Shown in pieces: positions 25,887 to 32,790 of a stretch of DNA of 32,790 nt. The position numbers and the translations under genes were made by a program. Each line of letters opens with the position of its first letter. Within the stretch, counting starts at the first letter, position 1. Source of the DNA: Bacteroidota bacterium (GTDB lineage Bacteria > Bacteroidota > Bacteroidia > Chitinophagales > BACL12); contig JAKQVC010000235.1 in the NCBI GenBank assembly GCA_029571985.1, positions 1-32,790 of the forward strand, written 5' to 3'. A model generated the notes under the pieces. The model was given only the letters and a program-made list of their open reading frames with translations, was not told where the DNA came from and did no database searches.

Positions 25887-26249
25887 ATGTCGCTGACGCA
25901 TGAGGAAATACCTATCGACTTTGACCCCAGATGGCTTGCCGTACTCCGCATGATGAAGGAGCGTTTTGGCAAAAAACCGGAGTTGGAATCCATATTATTT
26001 CTCATCGGCATAAATGAGCTGGGTCGCATTGAAGATAAGTTTACCAAAGAACAGAAACAGGATTTGATGCATGTGGCGGTATGTAAACTCCTCAGTCGCG
26101 AAGGTTATTACCGGCTTGCGGGGTGGGACGATGAAAACTGGCCATTGTATGAGGCCACACAGAAACTCCCGACCTGGACAGCGGCTGAACAGGAGGTGAT
26201 TATTAAACAATCCATTATTCGATATTTCGAAGAACAGAACCAGATATGA
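25887..26249 (+). CDS. Small conserved Bacteroidota protein of unknown function
   Basis: This 120-aa soluble protein is helical and charged, with FDPRWLAVLRMMKERFGKKP (residues 12-31), LFLIGINELG and KQDLMHVAVCKLLSREGYY. I have a clear memory of similar stand-alone proteins in many Bacteroidota, with the W-L-x-V-L-x-x-M and K-Q-D-L-M-H blocks conserved, but no known activity. There is no signal peptide. Its stop overlaps the start of the cyclophilin gene (ATGA), so they are translated together, and a terminator follows the pair at 27044. The only functional clue is the link to a peptidyl-prolyl isomerase. Confidence 0.8.
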   Translation: MSLTHEEIPIDFDPRWLAVLRMMKERFGKKPELESILFLIGINELGRIEDKFTKEQKQDLMHVAVCKLLSREGYYRLAGWDDENWPLYEATQKLPTWTAAEQEVIIKQSIIRYFEEQNQI

Positions 26250-27025
26250 AAAAAATGCTCTTACTCTGCTGCACGATAGCTTTTTTAAGCGCCTGCAGCG
26301 AAAAACAAAACGACCAGGCGGGTCGCGAACACGATGAACAGTTCAAAAAGGTGGATACCGTAATTTCAACCACAACGCCGGAACATATACACGATCATTC
26401 AGACACAACAACTAAAGCAATGGATAATTCAAAAACGTACTACGTAAAAATCAGCACCTCTTTTGGTGATATGGTGGTGAAATTGTATAACGAAACACCT
26501 CAGCACCGCGACAATTTTTTAAAACTTGCTAAACAGGGTTATTATAACGATTTGTTATTTCACCGCGTTATGAAAGAATTCATGATTCAGGGTGGTGATC
26601 CGCAATCTCGCAACGCAGCACCGAATGCTCGATTAGGTATGGGTGGCCCTGACTATAAAATCCCTGCAGAAATTAAGCCGGGCTTTTATCATAAAAAAGG
26701 CGCTCTTGCCGCAGCGCGTCAGGCCGATCAGGTGAATCCGCAAAAAATGAGCAGTGGTTCGCAGTTTTATATTGTTCAGGGCAAAAAATCGTCACCGGCA
26801 GAACTCGACCAGATTTCTCGCGCTTATGGAACACAATTTTCGCCTGAAGCAAAAGAAATTTATTCAACCATCGGCGGTACACCATTCCTGGATGGCAGTT
26901 ATACCGTGTTTGGAGAGGTGGTTAAAGGCTTAGAAGTAATAGATAAAATTGCAGCTGTAAAAACCAATGCCGACGATCGTCCTTTGGAGGATGTAAAAAT
27001 GACGGTTACTGTAATCGAAGAATAA
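26246..27025 (+). CDS. Cyclophilin-type peptidyl-prolyl isomerase lipoprotein
   Basis: This 259-aa protein has a lipoprotein leader with LSAC at residues 14-17. A His/Asp/Thr-rich linker (about 20-62) follows, then a cyclophilin domain from about residue 65. The active-site signature FHRVMKEFMIQGGDP is intact, including the catalytic Arg after H. MSSGSQFYIVQG carries the usual S-x-x-S-Q-F-(F/Y)-I segment, and LDGSYTVFGEVVKGLEVIDK is the standard end. An insert of about 30 residues around ISRAYGTQFSPEAKE is common in the bacterial type. It catalyses proline cis-trans isomerisation, here at the outer or inner membrane surface. The start overlaps the preceding gene by four bases. Confidence 0.95.
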   Translation: MKKMLLLCCTIAFLSACSEKQNDQAGREHDEQFKKVDTVISTTTPEHIHDHSDTTTKAMDNSKTYYVKISTSFGDMVVKLYNETPQHRDNFLKLAKQGYYNDLLFHRVMKEFMIQGGDPQSRNAAPNARLGMGGPDYKIPAEIKPGFYHKKGALAAARQADQVNPQKMSSGSQFYIVQGKKSSPAELDQISRAYGTQFSPEAKEIYSTIGGTPFLDGSYTVFGEVVKGLEVIDKIAAVKTNADDRPLEDVKMTVTVIEE

Positions 27026-27043
27026 CCTTATCCATAACAAGCA

Positions 27044-27078
27044 GGGGCGCAGCAGATGATGTTGCGCCCTTTCTTTTT
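27044..27078 (+). terminator. Rho-independent terminator after the cyclophilin gene
   Basis: GGGCGCA (27045-27051) pairs perfectly with TGCGCCC (27063-27069) over an 11-base loop, followed by TTTCTTTTT. A G-U pair extends the stem at the base. It lies 19 bases after the stop codon and is the clearest terminator in the window. Confidence 0.9.
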
Positions 27079-27147
27079 GCGCCTGTTTTAACCACATGCA
27101 GGCATCTTTGGTATGGTTTTGGTTACATTTATCCTATAAATATCAGC

Positions 27148-28053
27148 ATGAAGCGACTGTACACCTTTTTTGCACTATTACTGGCTTTGTCTGCCACCAA
27201 TGCCCAACAATATGCATTTGATTCTGTTGGCGTGCAATCCATAACCATTGGCACCATTACCCAAAAAAATGATTTGTGGCTGATACAGGTTGAGCGAAAT
27301 GGGGCATACGAATATTATCGACCGGTTAATTTACCGGTGGCATATGCCATACCCGGCCAGGAAGTAGTATTTGAAGGCGCACGTGGCAGGAAAGAGCTGA
27401 ACGGAAAACTTGCTACAGTGCCGGTTAAATTAAATATGATCCGCGTATTATATCGCACCAAACAACCTGACGCACCCGGCGAAACAATCACCCGTGAACA
27501 AAACGATGAACAAAAACAAGTGAATACTGACTCAATAGGATTTATTAAACAACAGCTTGGCACAGTCATGCAGATAGCCGATGTGTTTGTCATTGAGTCG
27601 ACCATTGAGGGTGAACTCAAACGCTATGTGCCCGAATTTATGCCGGATGATTTTAAAGTTGATGGCAGCGCAATTACTTTCAGCGGCGTTCTCTTAAAAT
27701 ACGATCCGCAAGTTCGCATGATGGGCGCGCCTATTCGTATAACAGAATTAATGGCGGAAGAAAAAATGGCGTTTGATTCAACCATGCTGCAGGAAACGGT
27801 TGCCGAATTATTTCCTTTTGACTCTGCAGGTTATATTCAATCCGCAAGAGGCGTGATTACTTTAATTGCTGACACCTATGTTATTGTAGTTACCGAAGAG
27901 GGAAACACAACCCGATATTTACCGGCTATGTTACCCAAACAATTTCAGGTGGCAGATAAAGTAGTTGTTTTCTCGGGAGAGTTGGGTAAAATACCGGCAA
28001 ATGTGAGACTGATGGGTACACCCATTACACTGGATACCATCATGGAACAATAA
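27148..28053 (+). CDS. Secreted protein of three repeated beta domains
   Basis: This 301-aa protein has signal peptide MKRLYTFFALLLALSATNAQ. The rest is three copies of a module of about 75 residues, at roughly 27-100, 128-205 and 227-300. Each has a G-x-(I/V) strand, then V-x-x-x-x-x-G-x-x-(E/T)-Y/R-Y-x-P, then F/I-x-V/P-G/D, then V/I-x-F-S/E-G, and closes with R-M/L-M-G-x-P-I-x-L (clearest in modules 2 and 3). Module 1 is the most divergent. Linkers rich in Glu/Gln separate them. I recognise no family for the module; the pattern suits small barrel-like beta folds. No catalytic residues stand out. A TACATTTA box lies 16 bases upstream of the ATG. It is convergent with the next gene. Confidence 0.78.
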   Translation: MKRLYTFFALLLALSATNAQQYAFDSVGVQSITIGTITQKNDLWLIQVERNGAYEYYRPVNLPVAYAIPGQEVVFEGARGRKELNGKLATVPVKLNMIRVLYRTKQPDAPGETITREQNDEQKQVNTDSIGFIKQQLGTVMQIADVFVIESTIEGELKRYVPEFMPDDFKVDGSAITFSGVLLKYDPQVRMMGAPIRITELMAEEKMAFDSTMLQETVAELFPFDSAGYIQSARGVITLIADTYVIVVTEEGNTTRYLPAMLPKQFQVADKVVVFSGELGKIPANVRLMGTPITLDTIMEQ

Positions 28054-28078
28054 AATACCAGTTGCGAAATACGGCGAA

Positions 28079-30100
28079 TTATTTCTTTCCGGAGGTTACT
28101 TTAATCGACTGAATAAAGCGGTTGACATTATTCGATACCATCACATTGGTATCGCCACCGCTCACAAATTGATAAACACTGTTGCCGTCGAAATAGATGT
28201 AAATGCGATAAATCTTGCGATTCATTAATTGCATTTCCACATATCTGCCTGGAACGCCGTTGTTTTCAATTACCTCTATTTTTTGTGCTTTACCGATATA
28301 TTGTTTTTCGGCTTGCGCAATTAAATCGTCAAAGAAAGTTTTTTTGTTGCCGAATTTATGTCCCGGAGGATAATTACTTACAACAACCTGATAATCAACC
28401 AACTCCTTAAAATCAGCGGCCGAATAGGTAGTTACCTGAAGTGGTCCGCTCGGAAGAGTATACGTTTTAGTTGACTTGCTCGGGTCCATTGGGAGATAAC
28501 AACTAAAAGAAGGCTGTTCGAAAAAGAACCAGTTTACAAAAATGTTTTCTCCTGTTTTGAAGCTGTTTAAAAAAGCCTCTGCATAAACAGAATAAGCGTT
28601 ATCGTTAGGCCCGCCAACCAGTAATTGATATAAAATATTATCCTGTAACAGGAAGAGCGAACGAATAAAAAATGAATCGCTCACTGCTGTAAATTCACGG
28701 CCTGTGAAATTCGGATTAGAAATAATGCGTTGGCCAACAATTTCGCCATTCATCGAAAGTTTTGTCTGATCAATAAATTGTTCAAAAAAAACATTTCTGT
28801 CATTCACCTTGAACGATGGCGGATAAACGGTATAACCTACTGAATAAAATAAATCTGATTTGGCATGGTTGGTTTGGTAAGTAAACTTCCTGATTTCACC
28901 GCCATCCAGCCATGGTGTAGATGATGATTCCCAGTTGCTTTTAATCGGCACTTTTACTGAAAAGTTTGCCTCTTCGCCTTGCAGATCATACCAGCTTTCT
29001 AAAAATAAAGTATCGGCTGCAGCCATGTCAAACATATCGCCAAACGGATCGCGATAGCCGAGGTATTGTTGCTTTGGCGCATCCGCATTACGCACATTCA
29101 CAACGCGAATAGATTCCGGATCAATATATCCACCGGTAGTGGGTTGCACCATAAACACCGGAAACTGATCGGGCGGAATATTTACCGCCATTGCATTTTC
29201 GTCAGGATTGTTGTTGGTTAAATCCGGTTTTTCATCTCCGGTATATGCTTTGTATTCGAATGGCTCGGCGGTAACGGAATATCCGCGGGCTTCCAATTTC
29301 TTCAATAAACCATTTGCGCCCGGAATTAAATCAGCATCAATAATAAACATGGCTGATTGTTGCTGACATAATGCGTCAACTTTTTTCACAAGCAAATCAT
29401 TCATGGCGGCAACCATGGTGTTGATATATCCTTCCTGCTCTGAACTATTAATTACACGCAGGTAATCACTCATGGCCTGAGATTTATAATACTGGAATTT
29501 TTCAGCATCCGCGTCCAGATATAAATTTTCATTGTTTACGTAATTTGCCAGTATCGTAGCTTGTGTGGCATAATCCATCAAATCCATAACACCTGCAATC
29601 TGGCGAACGGTTAATAAACTTAAGGTTGGCTTTTTCTGCTCGAGTGCAATATCCAGTAAAATAGTTTGCTGATAACCGATGCCGGCACTATGATCTTTAT
29701 CGCGAAATAAATCCAGAATGTATAATGGCTTTAAAGTATAATACTCTTCAATATTATCTTTCAGTTTATCACCCACCATCAATTCGAAACGAATACGATC
29801 TTCTCGTCGATAATAACCTTTCAGTGTATTATCTCCCTGGGCTTTCATAAACACCGGAATATTCTGTATTTCGGTAGCATCCGGCACATTAAAAAAGGCA
29901 ACGGTGTTTACCTGACTGATAATTTTGGATGCGGGCGTTATAACATCATAATTCTCCACACCGGGTAATTCGGTGGAAGCAAAAACATATGAGGTAAATT
30001 TACCGTTAGGTGATTTAACTTTCCACAGGAGGGATTCCTGTGCAAAAAGGGAAACCTGAAACAGGGTAAATAACAGGACTACACTAATTCGAAACTTCAT
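28079..30100 (-). CDS. TraB/GumN-related exported protein
   Basis: This 673-aa protein has signal peptide MKFRISVVLLFTLFQVSLFA. Residues about 22-290 follow the TraB/GumN plan. LLWKVKSPNGKFTSYVFAST corresponds to the family's start that normally ends in G-T-x-H. GYQQTILLDIALEQKKPTLS stands for the G-(M/I)-D-x-x-(L/F)-x-x-x-A segment, and ADLIPGANGLLKKLEARGYS for the G-A-x-H-L-x-G-x-x-G-(V/L) block. Both histidines of the usual metal site are replaced (AST and DADL), so it is likely not an active hydrolase. The C-terminal 380 residues are a beta-rich region of unknown type. A TAAATTTA -7-like box lies at 30118-30125. It is divergent from the MORN gene. Confidence 0.75.
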   Translation of the reverse strand: MKFRISVVLLFTLFQVSLFAQESLLWKVKSPNGKFTSYVFASTELPGVENYDVITPASKIISQVNTVAFFNVPDATEIQNIPVFMKAQGDNTLKGYYRREDRIRFELMVGDKLKDNIEEYYTLKPLYILDLFRDKDHSAGIGYQQTILLDIALEQKKPTLSLLTVRQIAGVMDLMDYATQATILANYVNNENLYLDADAEKFQYYKSQAMSDYLRVINSSEQEGYINTMVAAMNDLLVKKVDALCQQQSAMFIIDADLIPGANGLLKKLEARGYSVTAEPFEYKAYTGDEKPDLTNNNPDENAMAVNIPPDQFPVFMVQPTTGGYIDPESIRVVNVRNADAPKQQYLGYRDPFGDMFDMAAADTLFLESWYDLQGEEANFSVKVPIKSNWESSSTPWLDGGEIRKFTYQTNHAKSDLFYSVGYTVYPPSFKVNDRNVFFEQFIDQTKLSMNGEIVGQRIISNPNFTGREFTAVSDSFFIRSLFLLQDNILYQLLVGGPNDNAYSVYAEAFLNSFKTGENIFVNWFFFEQPSFSCYLPMDPSKSTKTYTLPSGPLQVTTYSAADFKELVDYQVVVSNYPPGHKFGNKKTFFDDLIAQAEKQYIGKAQKIEVIENNGVPGRYVEMQLMNRKIYRIYIYFDGNSVYQFVSGGDTNVMVSNNVNRFIQSIKVTSGKK

Positions 30101-30117
30101 AGAGTGGCTTGATTCGG

Positions 30118-30125
30118 TAAATTTA
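30118..30125 (-). promoter_or_regulatory. -7-like box (TAAATTTA) of the TraB-like gene
   Basis: The octamer is its own reverse complement, so it reads TAAATTTA on the minus strand, 17 bases before the ATG at 30100-30098. It matches TAnnTTTG except for the last base. Confidence 0.35.
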
Positions 30126-30262
30126 AGGCAAAATTTGGAGGAAAAGTGACGCTGCGGTTACAGTTAACGGATAAAACTGACATGGTTTTTGCTACTGATA
30201 TGGCGGAGGCGGTGCCCGAAATACCGGAACCGGCTCCATTGAACGCTAAAATATTACAAGTA

Positions 30263-31147
30263 ATGCAGGTGAAGCAGCAGGTTGTATTGTCGGTTTTGCT
30301 GATGCTGACTACTTTATTGAACGGTCAATGCATCAGCGGCGACTGCACGCAGGGAAACGGCGTTTTTGTGTTTCCTGACGGAGATATGTATACCGGAACC
30401 TGGGATTCGGCGGCCATGCACGGTTATGGCCGCTACGACTGGTCGAACGGTTCCTGGTATGTGGGCGCTTTTTACCAGAATCAGATGCAGGGTAAGGGCA
30501 CATTTTATGGCGCGAATGGCCGGCAGATGGTTGGCCTGTTTGAGGCCAATATGTACGTCGGCCCCGACTCGAACACCAAGATTTACCCGGTATTTGACCC
30601 GGCTACAGAAGCGTCAATCTTGTGGAACGCGTTCAAGCTTCAGGATTCTACAGCTTTGGCGAACACCCGTATCAAAGCCAAACAAGCGCCCATTTGTGAA
30701 GTGATTACCCTGCTTGCCGGCGATTTTGGAAACCGCTTTGCCTCCTATCAGGGTGAGGCTACCGCCATTTCACTTGGAAGAGATAACCGGTATTATGCCA
30801 CTCTTTGGCCTACCGGGGCGACAAAAGCGGTTATCAGCACCTCCAAATCTGACTCAGGACGGTTGTATACTACAACGCTATTTGAAAGCACGGATTCTGT
30901 GCAGGCCAGGGCACAATTTGACCTCTATCGGAATCAAATTGCCGCCTGTTCATTGCCAAATTGCCCGATGCAGGCTCAACAGGTGAACACCACCACAGGC
31001 CAATCAATGCAAACAGTAATCTGGATTCCGGACGTTACCTGTAACCAGGATGGCCAGTCGACCCTGCAAGACATGGCGATACAACTAATATGCAGATTAA
31101 AAGCGGGAAATGCGGGGTGGGAAGTGATATGTACGATGTCAGATTAA
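30263..31147 (+). CDS. Exported MORN-repeat protein
   Basis: The frame is open from a GTG at 30146, but only the ATG at 30263 gives a signal peptide (MQVKQQVVLSVLLMLTTLLN, cut near GQC). The product is 294 residues. Residues about 28-95 hold three MORN units: GDMYTGTWDSAAMHGYGRYD, GSWYVGAFYQNQMQGKGTFY and GRQMVGLFEANMYVG. The remainder, about 190 residues, is a mixed domain with several Cys (CSLPNCPM, VTCNQDG) that I do not recognise. MORN repeats usually form a beta ribbon that binds lipids or proteins. If the upstream start were used the protein would lack an exposed signal. Its stop faces the DUF3137 gene, 15 bases away. Confidence 0.75.
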   Translation: MQVKQQVVLSVLLMLTTLLNGQCISGDCTQGNGVFVFPDGDMYTGTWDSAAMHGYGRYDWSNGSWYVGAFYQNQMQGKGTFYGANGRQMVGLFEANMYVGPDSNTKIYPVFDPATEASILWNAFKLQDSTALANTRIKAKQAPICEVITLLAGDFGNRFASYQGEATAISLGRDNRYYATLWPTGATKAVISTSKSDSGRLYTTTLFESTDSVQARAQFDLYRNQIAACSLPNCPMQAQQVNTTTGQSMQTVIWIPDVTCNQDGQSTLQDMAIQLICRLKAGNAGWEVICTMSD

Positions 31148-31161
31148 CGGGGTTTGCCGCT

Positions 31162-32106
31162 TTACTCTTTCGTCCACACGCGTGTATTCAAATCAAGATC
31201 CTGCACAATATCGGTGCAGAATTTTACGCCCGTATAAATTTTGTTGACATCCTCCGGATTCATCACAGAGCGACGCACGGATGGTTCAAATAAATTTACA
31301 GACCAGGGCACAGCGATGTACATATGATTTTCAACAAAAGAAAATTGCACGGCTGCATTTGTTTTTTTGCGATAGGCTAATAAACGCTCCATAAAAGACG
31401 GAGATAAAATATATCTCGCTTCAACCGGGTCAGAAGCATATACAGCAAAATATTTTTCAAATTCCGGATCTTCCAATCGTACGATATCCGGACGCACGAC
31501 ATTTATATTTTGAAAAAATCGGCCAAAAGCACCCATAAATCGTTCGCCAAAATCGCTGAGAATATAGGTTTGTCCCTGGAAATGTTTATTAAAATCAGCA
31601 ATATAAAAAATGCCTTTAAATATCGTTGTATAAGTGGTGCGTCCGCGAGAGTCGGTGGTGCGGTCTTTCGTATGTAATTCGCAGAATTCGATATGTGTTT
31701 TTCCGATCGTGCCGCTAACTAAATCTTCGCCATTATAAATATCCGGATCGCCCAGAAATATTTTGCTTTCATTAAATCTGGATTCCGGAATAAATAAATT
31801 CGGTGTAAAAACAAGTTCGGGAGAAACGTATTGAACAATTTTTGCGACAACTACTTTTTTATATTCTGCTTTAAAGTTGAGGCGCTTTCGGTTAAACCCG
31901 AAGAAGAAAAAATACAGCAGCAGAGAAATCAGCAAAAAGACAATCACCAATGGAGGCGTCATTACTGCAAAGGCCAGAACAAGCGACACTACAGCTGAGC
32001 CCCACATAAAACGAACCCGGCGCAATTCTTCTTTACGCAATTCTTCCAAGCGGCCTAATTCAGGCTCGATTTGTTCTGTATAAAAAGCCTCAAAAGATTG
32101 GTCCAT
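31162..32106 (-). CDS. DUF3137-domain membrane protein
   Basis: This 314-aa protein has an acidic helical start (residues 1-30), two adjoining membrane spans (about 33-70, SAVVSLVLAFAVMTPPLVIV then FLLISLLLYFFFFGF), then a cytoplasmic or peripheral beta-rich domain. The block GDPDIYNGEDLVSGTIGKT followed by IEFCELHT is the landmark of DUF3137, found in many bacteria; its function is not established. The ATG at 32106-32104 is the only good start. It lies 32 bases after the lspA stop on the same strand, so it is likely in the lspA operon. It converges with the MORN gene. Confidence 0.85.
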   Translation of the reverse strand: MDQSFEAFYTEQIEPELGRLEELRKEELRRVRFMWGSAVVSLVLAFAVMTPPLVIVFLLISLLLYFFFFGFNRKRLNFKAEYKKVVVAKIVQYVSPELVFTPNLFIPESRFNESKIFLGDPDIYNGEDLVSGTIGKTHIEFCELHTKDRTTDSRGRTTYTTIFKGIFYIADFNKHFQGQTYILSDFGERFMGAFGRFFQNINVVRPDIVRLEDPEFEKYFAVYASDPVEARYILSPSFMERLLAYRKKTNAAVQFSFVENHMYIAVPWSVNLFEPSVRRSVMNPEDVNKIYTGVKFCTDIVQDLDLNTRVWTKE

Positions 32107-32138
32107 GTGGTGGTATAAGGAGAAAAGTTGAGCACAAA

Positions 32139-32790
32139 TTATTCTGATGCCGGCGCCTCACTAGTTGGTTCTTCAGTGTTCTCCGGTTTGGTTTGCGGAG
32201 ATGCATCTGTATCTTCCTGCGTTGAAAAAATCCGACGTTGGAAAATTAAAATACTGAGTACTCCGCAAGTGATTGATGCGTCGGCAATATTAAATACCGG
32301 GCGAAAGAAATGAAAGTATTTTCCACCAATAATCGGCATCCAATCAGGCCAGTGACCGGATGCCATCGGGAAATACAACATGTCAACAACATGACCGTGC
32401 ATCCATGAAGCATAACCGCCGTTTTCAGGCATAAATTCTGCAACTCGTGTAAAAGTGGACTCTGAAAAAAATACGCCGTAAAAAACGCTGTCAATAATAT
32501 TTCCCATTGCACCCGCACAAACTAATGCAATAGAAATGATTAAACCGAGATTCGCTTTTTCACGAATGAGGGTATATAAATAATAACCAATAACAGCTAC
32601 GGCAATAATCCGGAACAGGGTAAGGGCTAATTTTCCGTATTCGCCACCTAATTCCATTCCAAAGGCCATGCCTTTGTTTTCTACAAAATGCAACTTAGCC
32701 CAATTCAGGCCTAAAATATCAAAACCACCTCCCATAGGGAAAGTGGTTTTCATATAAAATTTTAGCAGCTGATCTAACAGCAGCACAAGA
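32139..32790 (-). CDS. lspA: Lipoprotein signal peptidase LspA (5' end outside the window)
   Basis: The minus strand is open from the window edge to a TAA at 32139; about 217 codons are visible and the initiator is missing (the first residues seen are LVLLLDQLLK). The aspartyl-protease pair is present: GAMGNIIDS and FNIADASI carry the two catalytic Asp residues. N-K-G-M-A-F-G is also a family landmark. Four membrane spans are visible. A loop of about 50 residues with FMPENGGYASWMHGHVVDML and repeated Trp is longer than in E. coli LspA, as in other Bacteroidota. The Glu/Pro/Thr-rich tail (last 28 residues) is unusual. It cuts prolipoprotein leaders before the lipid cysteine in the inner membrane; two or more lipoproteins here are its clients. 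Confidence 0.95.
   Translation of the reverse strand, partial: LVLLLDQLLKFYMKTTFPMGGGFDILGLNWAKLHFVENKGMAFGMELGGEYGKLALTLFRIIAVAVIGYYLYTLIREKANLGLIISIALVCAGAMGNIIDSVFYGVFFSESTFTRVAEFMPENGGYASWMHGHVVDMLYFPMASGHWPDWMPIIGGKYFHFFRPVFNIADASITCGVLSILIFQRRIFSTQEDTDASPQTKPENTEEPTSEAPASE

Overview
The window looks like a chromosomal segment of a Bacteroidota bacterium, probably of the Chitinophagales/Sphingobacteriales/Saprospiria sort (inference). The signs are two secreted proteins with type IX secretion C-terminal domains (YPNP motif), a DUF4175 protein, an OmpA/carboxypeptidase-regulatory fusion, cyclophilin and unknown lipoproteins, NarL-type two-component pairs, and TAnnTTTG-like -7 boxes instead of E. 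coli-type promoters.

Layout. (1) 1-1425, minus: 5' part of a core DUF4175 membrane gene. (2) 1.4-13.4 kb: an A/T-rich accessory island. It holds a tightly coupled two-gene unit (a 259-aa protein with an ADP-ribosyltransferase-like N-terminal signature, then a 753-aa TPR protein), a wrecked IS3 orfA, an intact cas6 on the minus strand, a decaying type III-B (Cmr) CRISPR effector locus on the plus strand, and two unrecognised exported or anchored proteins. In the Cmr locus only cmr4 looks whole. cmr3 and cmr5 each carry one in-frame stop, cmr6 has a broken 5' end, cas10/cmr2 is reduced to at most a C-terminal scrap, and cmr1 and any CRISPR array are absent. (3) 13.4-15.6 kb: a multi-span membrane protein overlapping a NarL-type histidine kinase, followed by its response regulator. 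(4) 15.6-17.6 kb: a DUF2268-like secreted metalloprotease whose 3' end was shifted by a 35-bp templated insertion, and a divergent lipoprotein. (5) 17.7-22.9 kb: two T9SS cargo proteins flanking a TPR histidine kinase/response regulator pair; each cargo gene is followed by a large hairpin built of 8-bp units. (6) 22.9-32.8 kb: housekeeping and envelope genes: a GT-C glycosyltransferase, an OmpA-family protein, a small conserved protein with a cyclophilin lipoprotein, a three-repeat secreted protein, a TraB/GumN-like protein, a MORN protein, DUF3137, and lspA (5' end outside the window).

Most worth following up are: the ART-like/TPR gene pair beside the dying CRISPR locus as a candidate undescribed defence or conflict module; the pattern of lesions in the Cmr genes; the 8-bp-unit hairpin family; the template-switch insertion in the protease gene; and four genes whose start codon lies exactly 4 nt after a -7 box, which suggests leaderless transcripts. 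All family calls were made by reading the sequence, without database searches.
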